Source: an uncultured Armatimonadota bacterium
GTDB lineage: Bacteria > Armatimonadota > Armatimonadia > Armatimonadales > Armatimonadaceae
NCBI GenBank assembly: GCA_903924445.1
Contig: CAIYBQ010000400.1
Location: 1 to 8,015 of the forward strand
Length of the DNA: 8,015 nt
Direction of reading: 5' to 3'
Position numbers and translations under genes: made by a program. The number at the start of each line of letters is the position of its first letter. The stretch's first letter is position 1. Below the pieces are notes generated by a model. That model did not search any database. It was not told the origin of the DNA and saw only the letters and a program-made list of their open reading frames with translations. Below are positions 1 through 6,557 of this stretch, one piece after another.

Positions 1-37
1 CCTACACTCTTTCCCTACACGACGCTCTTTCCGATCT
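1..37 (+). other. Illumina sequencing adapter remnant (not genomic)
   Basis: Bases 2-37 match the end of the Illumina P5/TruSeq read-1 adapter: CTACACTC at 2-9, the TTCCCTACACGACGCTC core at 11-27, and the terminal CCGATCT at 31-37. The only difference from the adapter as I know it is one extra T in the run at 28-30; base 1 also does not fit. Genome sequence therefore begins at about base 38. This shows that the left edge is a contig end built from untrimmed reads, and that the gene starting here is cut by the assembly rather than by biology. This is direct sequence recognition plus knowledge of the adapter. Confidence 0.96.
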
Positions 38-38
38 C

Positions 39-725
39 CGAAAATCAGGCGGATTTAAGTCCACATCGATTGCGCGCCGCCGTGCAGCATTGTCATCATT
101 TTGTCGCTATCTCCGCCGTCAGGGCTACATTCCAAACAATCCTGTGACTGCGGCCGGCAGAACACGTGCAGTCAAAGCAACGCTTCCAAAAACGCTGAAT
201 GAGGCTGAGGTTGTTCGCCTCTTACAAGCCCCTGACCGGACGACAGTCAAGGGTATTCGTGATGCGGCGATTCTAGATGTTATGTATTGCTGCGGCTTGC
301 GTGTCTCGGAGTGTGCTGAACTCCGCTGGCATTCAGTGGATATGTCTGCTGGCTGGCTCAGGATTCTGGGCAAGGGTGACAAGGAGCGGATGGTCCCGGT
401 GGCAGCGACATCGCTTGTCCTCTTTGAGCAGCTACGAAACACCGCAGCGGCTCCACCTTCGCGAACATCCAGTGTCTTCGGTCTAACCCGGTCACAAATA
501 TGGAGGCTTGTTAAGCGCTACAGCGTCAGTGCCGATCTCCCCCGGCATCCAAGTCCCCATTGGCTCCGTCACAGCTTTGCAACGCATTTGCTCAATGGTG
601 GAGCTGATATTCGGATTATTCAAGAGCTGCTGGGCCATGCCCGTATTACGACAACGCAAATTTACACACATGTTGCGCTCGATCGTTTAAGGAGTGTGTA
701 TAAGCTGACGCATCCGAGAGCGTAG
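39..725 (+). CDS. xerC/xerD: Xer-type tyrosine recombinase, 5'-truncated by contig end
   Basis: Site-specific recombinase of the XerC/XerD type. In the known family it resolves chromosome dimers at dif by cutting and rejoining DNA through a tyrosine-phosphate link. The reading frame is open from the adapter junction, giving 228 residues. The first part (SIARRRAALSSF, residues 10-21) is the end of the N-terminal SAM-like core-binding domain; the rest is the catalytic domain. All six catalytic residues are visible: R88 (GLRVSE), K112 (GKGDKER), H174 and R177 (PHWLRHSF), H200 (LLGH) and Y209 (TTQIYTHV). The C-terminus HPRA is typical of Xer proteins. By comparison with E. coli XerD (298 residues), about 60-70 N-terminal residues are missing. 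The TTG at 90 is not a credible start, because homology continues upstream of it. The K-to-H spacing is about 10 residues shorter than in XerD. XerC and XerD cannot be separated from this fragment. The gene converges on the foldase gene. Confidence 0.93.
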   Translation, partial: RKSGGFKSTSIARRRAALSSFCRYLRRQGYIPNNPVTAAGRTRAVKATLPKTLNEAEVVRLLQAPDRTTVKGIRDAAILDVMYCCGLRVSECAELRWHSVDMSAGWLRILGKGDKERMVPVAATSLVLFEQLRNTAAAPPSRTSSVFGLTRSQIWRLVKRYSVSADLPRHPSPHWLRHSFATHLLNGGADIRIIQELLGHARITTTQIYTHVALDRLRSVYKLTHPRA

Positions 726-739
726 CGATGGCAAAGAAA

Positions 740-769
740 AGCCCGCCCCTGCGGTAGCAGGGGCGGGCT
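740..769. terminator. Bidirectional intrinsic terminator between convergent genes
   Basis: A perfect 13-bp inverted repeat (arms 740-752 and 757-769, AGCCCGCCCCTGC and its complement) encloses a 4-base GGTA loop. Read on the - strand, the stem is followed by TTTCTTTG, a good U-rich tract, so it should end transcripts of the foldase gene whose stop lies at 789-791. Read on the + strand, the stem follows the recombinase stop codon (723-725) and is trailed only by GGACGTTTCTG, a weaker tract. It probably serves both genes but works best on the - strand. Confidence 0.88.
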
Positions 770-788
770 GGACGTTTCTGTAAATAGG

Positions 789-1799
789 TTACTTCTTTAC
801 GTTTACCGCTGGTGGGTTCAGCGTAATCGTTGCCTTCTGGACCAAGCCTTGCAGCCACTGCTGCATACCAGAGCCGGTTGTCGTAAGTTTCTTGATCTCT
901 TCCGCCTTGAACTTCGCCTTTTCAGCGGCAGTTGCTTCCTTGCCACGCTTGATCAGCTTGAGGACATGGAAACCATACTGCGTCTTGACCAATGGGCTGA
1001 TTTCACCCTCTTTGGCTAGGTTAAACGCCGCAGTCTCAAATTCAGGGACCATCATGCCCGTACGGCCGAACCAAGGCAGTGCACCACCTTCAGCACCGGA
1101 TGCTTTGTCATCAGAGTACTTCTTAGCAGCATCTTCAAAGGTCATCTTGCCGGCCTTTACATCAGCAACGATACCTTCGAGGCGCTTACGCTGCTCATCT
1201 TCCTTCTTCTTCTGGTCATCTGGAGACAATGGCTTACCATCTGGTCCAGGCTGGTTCATCGTGAGGAGAAGGATATGCTCAACCTTGACCTGAGCATCCA
1301 GAGTTGGAACCTGCTTCTCAACCTGCTTGGCATAGGCCTTCTGCGACAAAATCTGCAGGCGAACGCCCCACTCAACTTCAGCCTCGGTCAGACCATAGCG
1401 TGCGGTGATCTCATTGAAGGTCTGTGGGCTTCCCGTCTGGGATGCCATATTTGCAACAATGCGCTGCTTCTCAGTCTTCACCTTCTCGGCAAGATCTTTA
1501 GCATCAATGGATGCACCTGCCTTGCGGGCTTCTTCCTCAATAATGGCGTACTGAATCAACTTTTGTACTGTGTCACGTGCACCGGTTCGGTTAATGAGAT
1601 CAACGAGTTCCTGGGTCGTGATGTCTCGGTTGTTTACACGAGCGACGATTGTTGATGGAAGCACGACTTTCTTTGGAGCGACAACGGTGGGTTTTACCGG
1701 AGGCTTTGCGGAAGGCTTCGCTGCTGGCTTCTGTGCACTGGATGCTGTAGCGAGCAAGCCAACGAGTGCCAATGTGCTAAAGATGGACAAATTCTTCAT
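789..1799 (-). CDS. Secreted parvulin-type peptidyl-prolyl isomerase (PrsA/SurA-like foldase)
   Basis: Predicted extracytoplasmic folding helper: parvulins speed cis-trans isomerisation of bonds before proline, and PrsA/SurA relatives act as chaperones for exported proteins. The 336-residue product begins with a signal peptide (MKN, hydrophobic core to about residue 19, SSA/Q cleavage near residue 22; no lipobox cysteine). A Lys-Pro-Ala-rich linker (about 24-45) and a SurA-N-like helical region (about 50-160) follow, then a parvulin domain (about 163-277). Parvulin landmarks are VEHIL with H165, GGALPWFG (about 230-237), VPEFETAAF (about 242-250) and YGFHVLKL with H268. A charged insertion of about 20 residues (GPDGKPLSPDD onwards) follows the first strand. 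The start at 1799 is chosen over the ATG at 1820 because only the former has a spaced AGG ribosome-binding site, and the ATG at 1820 directly abuts the U-tract of the rpoC terminator. Whether it functions as PrsA, SurA or PpiC cannot be decided, so no symbol is given. Confidence 0.9.
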   Translation of the reverse strand: MKNLSIFSTLALVGLLATASSAQKPAAKPSAKPPVKPTVVAPKKVVLPSTIVARVNNRDITTQELVDLINRTGARDTVQKLIQYAIIEEEARKAGASIDAKDLAEKVKTEKQRIVANMASQTGSPQTFNEITARYGLTEAEVEWGVRLQILSQKAYAKQVEKQVPTLDAQVKVEHILLLTMNQPGPDGKPLSPDDQKKKEDEQRKRLEGIVADVKAGKMTFEDAAKKYSDDKASGAEGGALPWFGRTGMMVPEFETAAFNLAKEGEISPLVKTQYGFHVLKLIKRGKEATAAEKAKFKAEEIKKLTTTGSGMQQWLQGLVQKATITLNPPAVNVKK

Positions 1800-1808
1800 G
1801 TCTAATAA

Positions 1809-1811
1809 CCT
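1809..1811 (-). promoter_or_regulatory. Minimal ribosome-binding site of the foldase gene
   Basis: On the - strand, AGG lies 9 bases before the ATG at 1797-1799. It is weak, but it is the only Shine-Dalgarno-like element near either candidate start. The alternative ATG at 1818-1820 is preceded by the terminator U-tract and has no purine-rich site. This decides the start in favour of MKNLSIF, which also gives a cleaner signal peptide. Confidence 0.55.
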
Positions 1812-1820
1812 ATACGTCAT

Positions 1821-1856
1821 AAAACAAGTTCAGCGCACCGTATTAGTGCGCTGAAC
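1821..1856 (-). terminator. Intrinsic terminator downstream of rpoC
   Basis: A perfect 11-bp inverted repeat (arms 1828-1838 and 1846-1856, GTTCAGCGCAC and its complement) encloses a 7-base loop. On the - strand the stem is followed at once by TTGTTTT (1821-1827), so it has the form of a rho-independent terminator. It begins 10 bases after the rpoC stop codon (TAG at 1867-1869). No U-tract follows on the + strand, so it is directional. It should end most rpoBC transcripts; partial read-through into the adjacent foldase gene is possible. Confidence 0.88.
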
Positions 1857-1866
1857 TCTCCGTCAA

Positions 1867-4800
1867 CTACTCTGCTTCGACATCTACTGGGATATCTGCA
1901 ATGGCCTCAAGGGTATCGTCTACGACAACATCCCCCATCAGCTCGCTGAGATCGATGTCTCCACCAAGTGCTGCTGCTGCATCATCAATGGACAGGATCT
2001 CATTCCGTCCGGTACCACCGGTGCCACCATCGATGTCTGGAATCTCAGGGATGTCCAGAACACCGATTGCCCGTCCATCTTCCGTAACAACTTCAATTGC
2101 ACGGTAGGTAGGCAAGCCGGTTCCCGCTGGGATAAGGCGTCCGATGATGACGTTTTCCTTGAGTCCAACGAGGTGGTCACGCTTTCCACGAACGGCAGCT
2201 TCGGTCAGAACACGAGTGGTCTTCTGGAAGCTGGCCGCTGAGAGGAAGGATTCCGTGTTCAACGATGCATCCGTGATACCCATCAGAACCGGAGCAGCGA
2301 TTGCGCGCTGACCAGGCACCGACATCTCGTCCTCGGTATGGATATCGTGGTCGCGGACCACAATACGTCCCTGGCTCTCGAGCATGATGTTCAGCTCTTC
2401 ACGACGCTTGTTAGCATCGGTGAGCATCAACTTGTCGACAACCTGTCCTGGAAGGAACTCGGTAGCTCCAGCCTTGACAACCTTTTGCTTACGGGACATC
2501 TGGCGGACGATGACTTCAATGTGCTTGTCATTGATGTCCACACCCTGTTGCTTATAGACCGTTTGGACTTCACGAACGAGGTATTCCATAAGGCCATCCG
2601 CGCCGTTGAGTTCAAGAACACGATGGGGATCCATCGGTCCGTGAGTCAATGGTGCACCACGCTCGAGGCGCTGACCTTCCTTGATAAGAAGCTCGCCACG
2701 GTGCGGTACGAGTGTTTCCTTGCGTACAAGGACCCGCTCAACACCAGCCGCTGCAACCTTACGTGCCAAAGGCTCGGTGACTTGCTGTCCTGCGACAACG
2801 ATTGCATCGCCGGTTTCAGGATGTACAACATCCACGACAGCCCACTCGCCCTGAACCTGCTTCGGATCGAACAGATCTGAGTTTGCTCGCTTGACCTGCT
2901 TCTCGTGGTGAACGATCACCTTACGGAGACCACCACTCGAGTCAATCTTGTCAACGATTCCGGAGAACTCGGTAACGATTGCCTTACCCTTTGGCTGGCG
3001 GGCCTCGAAGAGCTCGACAACACGGAGGAGACCACCGACCTGCTCTTCAGCAACCTTCAGGAGCTGTTGCACCTGTCGTTGCTTCTCACGCTGCTTGCCT
3101 TCGCCATCTCCACCAAGCGAGATCTGACCCTTTTCCTGATCTTCAAAGAGGACTTGGAGGTTCTGGTTTCGCTGACGGCGGACGTTAGCCACACCGGTCA
3201 ACTGGTTGGCCGTTGCAACGCCTCCGGTGTGGAAGGTTCGCATCGTTAACTGCGTTCCAGGCTCACCGATGGACTGTGCTGCGATGATTCCGACTGCAAC
3301 GCCGATCTCGACGAGCTTACGGGTCGCGAGGTCCTCGCCATAACACTTGGCGCAGACGCCTTGACGGCTCTCACATGTGAGGACTGAGCGGAGCTCAACC
3401 TTCTCAACTCCAGCTGCTTCAACACGCTTTGCGATAACTTCAGAGAAGATGCTTCCCGAAGCAATCAGCAGCTCACCGGTCTTAGGATTGGTGATGTCAT
3501 GAAGCGATGTACGTCCACGGAGGCGCTCATGAAGTGGCTCGATGTCTGTAAATGCCTTGACGGTAACACCCTTCATTGTCTTACAGTCGAGCTCACGGAT
3601 AATCACATCCTGTGCGACGTCCACGAGGCGCCGTGTGAGGTAGCCTGCGTCAGCCGTTCGAAGAGCGGTATCTGCAAGACCCTTACGTGCACCGTGGGTG
3701 GTAACAAAGTATTCGAGTACCGAGAGACCTTCGTGGAAGTTTGACTTCACCGGGAGGTTTTCGATGATGTTTCCGAACGGGTCAGCCATCAGACCACGCA
3801 TACCGGACAGCTGCGAGACCTGTTTGATGGAACCACGGGCTCCAGATGTCGTAACAATCGATACTGGGTTGAAGCGGTCGATGTGCTTGACGATCTCGTT
3901 TCCGATTTCGGCAGTTGCATCCGTCCAAAGCTTAAGCACACGCTGCTTTCGCTCTGCAGGAGACAGCATTCCCTGGCGGTACTGCTTGTTAGCCTTGTCA
4001 ACATCACTTTCGGTCTTGTCAAGGATCTGCTTACGGGACTCTGGAGACTGCATGTCCGTCATCGCGAAGGTAATACCTGCACGTGTCGCCCACTTAAAGC
4101 CGATTTCCTTGAGGTCATCGAGGAACTTGACCGTACGCTCAGCACCGTAGCCCATGTGGACAGCGGCAATCAGACGTGTGATCTGCTTCTTGTCCATCGC
4201 CACGTTTACCCAAAGCGAATCCGGGACAATCTCGTTGAAGATCACACGACCAACCGTGGTTGTGAACAATGGCTGGCCTGCACCCTTGCGGTACAGAACA
4301 TATTCGTTCAAGTCAACCTTATTGTTGTCGTACGCATACATCGCATCCCCTGGGGATCCGAAGATCAACGACGAACCGTAGCGGAGCGTTCCCTCACCCA
4401 GTTTGATGAGTTTCTTTGCATCATCAAGGGTCAGCAAACGATCCTTGCCGACGATCAGCTTAGGTTCCTTGGTCTTACCCTTGGCATCTGGCTGATATGT
4501 TTCAAAGATGTCATCTACGACAACCTTACCAACAGCCTGCTTTGCTTCGGAATAAGGAACTGAATCCCACTTGTCCATCGTGACGAAGAACGCACCAAGA
4601 ACAATGTCCTGCTGTGGCGAAACGATTGGAGAACCGTCTGCTGGGGAGAACAAGTTGTGGCTTGCGAGCATCAGAACACGGGCTTCTGCCTGTGCATGGG
4701 AGCTCAACGGGATGTGAACAGCCATCTGGTCGCCATCGAAGTCAGCATTGAATGCCTTACATACCAGTGGGTGGAGCTGAATAGCCTTACCATCCACGAG

Positions 4801-6459
4801 CTTTGGCTCGAATGCCTGAATGCCAAGGCGGTGCAGAGTTGGTGCACGGTTGAGCATCACGGGATGCTCCTTGACCACCTTTTCGAGTGCATCCCAGACC
4901 TCTGGGCGCATCCGTTCGATCATCCGCTTGGCTGTCTTGATGTTGCTTGTCGAGCCATTGTCGACCAGCGTCTTCATGACGAATGGCTTGAAGAGCTCAA
5001 GTGCCATTTCCTTTGGCAAGCCACACTCGTGCAGCTTGAGTTCAGGTCCAACAACGATAACGGAACGTCCCGAGTAGTCAACACGCTTTCCAAGCAGGTT
5101 CTTGCGGAACCGGCCTTCCTTGCCCTTGAGCATGTCAGAAAGCGACTTCAGTGCACGACCATTGGAGCCGGTTACAGGGCGCTGACGACGTCCGTTGTCG
5201 ATGAGGGCATCGACGGCTTCTTGCAGCAGACGCTTCTCATGGTTGACAATCGACTCAGGTGCCCGGATTTCCTGAATCTTCTTCAGGCGGTTGTTACGGT
5301 TGATAATACGGCGGTACAGGTCATTAAGGTCAGACGTCGCAAAACGTCCACCATCGAGCTGAACCATTGGACGCAGCTCAGGCGAGATGACAGGTACACA
5401 GTCGAGAATCATCCACTCTGGACGGCTCTTCGAATCAATGAACGCAGTAAAGACATCGAGGCGCTTGATCGCACGCACAATCTTTGGACCAGGTGCATCA
5501 TCGGAGCGTGCAGCCTTACGCAGACGCGCTTGCTCTTGAAGTTCCTTGATGTCCTGGCGGATCTTACGCTGCTCTACATCGAGGTCAACTTCCAGAAGCA
5601 GCTTGCGGATAGATGCACCACCTTGGCCTGCCTCAACAACCGTGTAGAGAGTTTCATCCACACGATTAGCGATGACATCCAGGAGGGTTTCAATCAACCG
5701 CCACTGGTCTTCATCGATAAGGGCCTTTTTGTCAATATTAGGTATCAGATCCAGCGCTTGGCGGAGCTCGGTGATGCGGTCTTCCGCATCCTTTGCTTCC
5801 TGCTCAACACGGTCATGCACGCGCTTTTGAAGCTGAATGATTTCTTCTTCGGTCAGCGGCTCACGAATTGGCTCAGCCTCTGGATCTTCGTAATCCTCGA
5901 CAATGCGTCCGTTAGCGATTTCCTCTGCGGACTCCTCACGGTACTCACGAATCGCAATATCACGCTCTTCACGAATAGCTTCAGATTCTTCATCGACGGC
6001 ACGGGTGAACTCATCCATACGTGCAGCGATGGTAGCCTTGTCGACACTTGTGACGATATGGCTTTGGAAGTACAGGACTTTCTCAAGCGGCCGTGGCGTC
6101 ATGTCAAGGATAAGCGCGAGTGGGCTTGGAACACCCTTGAGGTACCAGATATGGCACACAGGGGTTGAGAGCTCGATATGTCCCATCCGCTCACGACGGA
6201 CCTTGCTACGGGTGACTTCAACACCGCAGCGGTCGCAGACCACGCCTTTGAACTTATGCTTCTTGTAGCGGCCACAGTGGCATTCCCAGTCCTTGGTAGG
6301 GCCAAAAATACGCTCACAGAAGAGACCATCACGTTCCGGCTTATACGTCCGGTAGTTAATCGTCTCCGGTTTTTTGACTTCGCCATGTGACCATATGCGA
6401 ATCTGTTCTGGGGATGCGATACCAATGCGAATCTTGTCGAATGTACTTGCGTCTGCCAT
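1867..6459 (-). CDS. rpoC: DNA-directed RNA polymerase subunit beta' (complete)
   Basis: Largest subunit of RNA polymerase; with beta it forms the active centre and DNA clamp. The product has 1530 residues. Landmarks in order: N-terminal zinc site C60, C62, C75, C78; PEWMILDCVPV near 347; DLNDLYRRIINRNNR (377-391); switch region RFRKNLLGKRVDYSGRS (450-466); catalytic magnesium loop NADFDGD with D573, D575, D577; bridge helix around HGARKGLADTALRTA (922-936); second zinc site C958, C1029, C1036, C1039; trigger loop GTQLTMRTFHTGG (1068-1080) with M1073 and H1077; conserved end AASFQKTTRVLTEAA and GLKENVIIGRLIPAGTG. No key residue is missing. Unusual parts: an insertion of about 60 residues after the trigger-loop tip (1083-1143), an additional AAGVE module (1216-1253), a long acidic helical region (141-320) and an acidic tail (from about 1462). 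The ATG at 6459 has AAGGA (6466-6470) with a 6-base spacer. rpoB lies 98 bases upstream, probably co-transcribed. Confidence 0.99.
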   Translation of the reverse strand: MADASTFDKIRIGIASPEQIRIWSHGEVKKPETINYRTYKPERDGLFCERIFGPTKDWECHCGRYKKHKFKGVVCDRCGVEVTRSKVRRERMGHIELSTPVCHIWYLKGVPSPLALILDMTPRPLEKVLYFQSHIVTSVDKATIAARMDEFTRAVDEESEAIREERDIAIREYREESAEEIANGRIVEDYEDPEAEPIREPLTEEEIIQLQKRVHDRVEQEAKDAEDRITELRQALDLIPNIDKKALIDEDQWRLIETLLDVIANRVDETLYTVVEAGQGGASIRKLLLEVDLDVEQRKIRQDIKELQEQARLRKAARSDDAPGPKIVRAIKRLDVFTAFIDSKSRPEWMILDCVPVISPELRPMVQLDGGRFATSDLNDLYRRIINRNNRLKKIQEIRAPESIVNHEKRLLQEAVDALIDNGRRQRPVTGSNGRALKSLSDMLKGKEGRFRKNLLGKRVDYSGRSVIVVGPELKLHECGLPKEMALELFKPFVMKTLVDNGSTSNIKTAKRMIERMRPEVWDALEKVVKEHPVMLNRAPTLHRLGIQAFEPKLVDGKAIQLHPLVCKAFNADFDGDQMAVHIPLSSHAQAEARVLMLASHNLFSPADGSPIVSPQQDIVLGAFFVTMDKWDSVPYSEAKQAVGKVVVDDIFETYQPDAKGKTKEPKLIVGKDRLLTLDDAKKLIKLGEGTLRYGSSLIFGSPGDAMYAYDNNKVDLNEYVLYRKGAGQPLFTTTVGRVIFNEIVPDSLWVNVAMDKKQITRLIAAVHMGYGAERTVKFLDDLKEIGFKWATRAGITFAMTDMQSPESRKQILDKTESDVDKANKQYRQGMLSPAERKQRVLKLWTDATAEIGNEIVKHIDRFNPVSIVTTSGARGSIKQVSQLSGMRGLMADPFGNIIENLPVKSNFHEGLSVLEYFVTTHGARKGLADTALRTADAGYLTRRLVDVAQDVIIRELDCKTMKGVTVKAFTDIEPLHERLRGRTSLHDITNPKTGELLIASGSIFSEVIAKRVEAAGVEKVELRSVLTCESRQGVCAKCYGEDLATRKLVEIGVAVGIIAAQSIGEPGTQLTMRTFHTGGVATANQLTGVANVRRQRNQNLQVLFEDQEKGQISLGGDGEGKQREKQRQVQQLLKVAEEQVGGLLRVVELFEARQPKGKAIVTEFSGIVDKIDSSGGLRKVIVHHEKQVKRANSDLFDPKQVQGEWAVVDVVHPETGDAIVVAGQQVTEPLARKVAAAGVERVLVRKETLVPHRGELLIKEGQRLERGAPLTHGPMDPHRVLELNGADGLMEYLVREVQTVYKQQGVDINDKHIEVIVRQMSRKQKVVKAGATEFLPGQVVDKLMLTDANKRREELNIMLESQGRIVVRDHDIHTEDEMSVPGQRAIAAPVLMGITDASLNTESFLSAASFQKTTRVLTEAAVRGKRDHLVGLKENVIIGRLIPAGTGLPTYRAIEVVTEDGRAIGVLDIPEIPDIDGGTGGTGRNEILSIDDAAAALGGDIDLSELMGDVVVDDTLEAIADIPVDVEAE

Positions 6460-6504
6460 TACGAATCCTTATCGCGAACCATCGGTCCGAAAGTTCGAAC
6501 CTGC

Positions 6505-6526
6505 GGCCGCCACCGAAGTGGCGGCC
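6505..6526 (-). promoter_or_regulatory. UUCG-capped hairpin in the rpoB-rpoC intercistronic region
   Basis: A perfect 9-bp GC-rich stem (GGCCGCCAC and its complement) is closed by a C(UUCG)G tetraloop when read on the - strand, one of the most stable RNA loop types known. It lies in the 98-base gap between the rpoB stop and rpoC start, about 45 bases before the rpoC ATG. No U-tract follows (the next bases are GCAGGTTCGAAC), so it is not a standard intrinsic terminator. It may mark mRNA processing or stability control, or pause polymerase; that role is inference. The structure itself is plain in the sequence. Confidence 0.75.
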
Positions 6527-6557
6527 ATATTTACATCGATGACCGGGCACAACCTAC

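Noticed and set aside
90..92. TTG as the real start of the recombinase
   Set aside because: The frame is open back to the adapter, and residues upstream (SIARRRAAL) fit the Xer core-binding domain; the true start lies beyond the contig end.
1818..1820. ATG as the foldase start, adding MTYRLLD
   Set aside because: It abuts the terminator U-tract without any ribosome-binding site, and the added residues would disturb the signal peptide. The ATG at 1797-1799 fits better.
2338..2880. A 180-codon + strand open frame antisense to the 3' part of rpoC
   Set aside because: Same reasoning: it mirrors rpoC codons, has no motif and no separate upstream signals.
4657..6168. A 503-codon open frame on the + strand, antisense to rpoC
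   Set aside because: It lies wholly inside the well-supported rpoC gene, has no recognisable motif, is rich in Leu, Cys and His as expected of an antisense translation, and has no clear ribosome site. It is a by-product of rpoC codon use.
6493..6501. GGTTCGAAC on the - strand, resembling a tRNA T-loop
   Set aside because: No acceptor stem, anticodon arm or D arm can be built around it in the 98-base gap; it is a short palindrome by chance or part of local structure.
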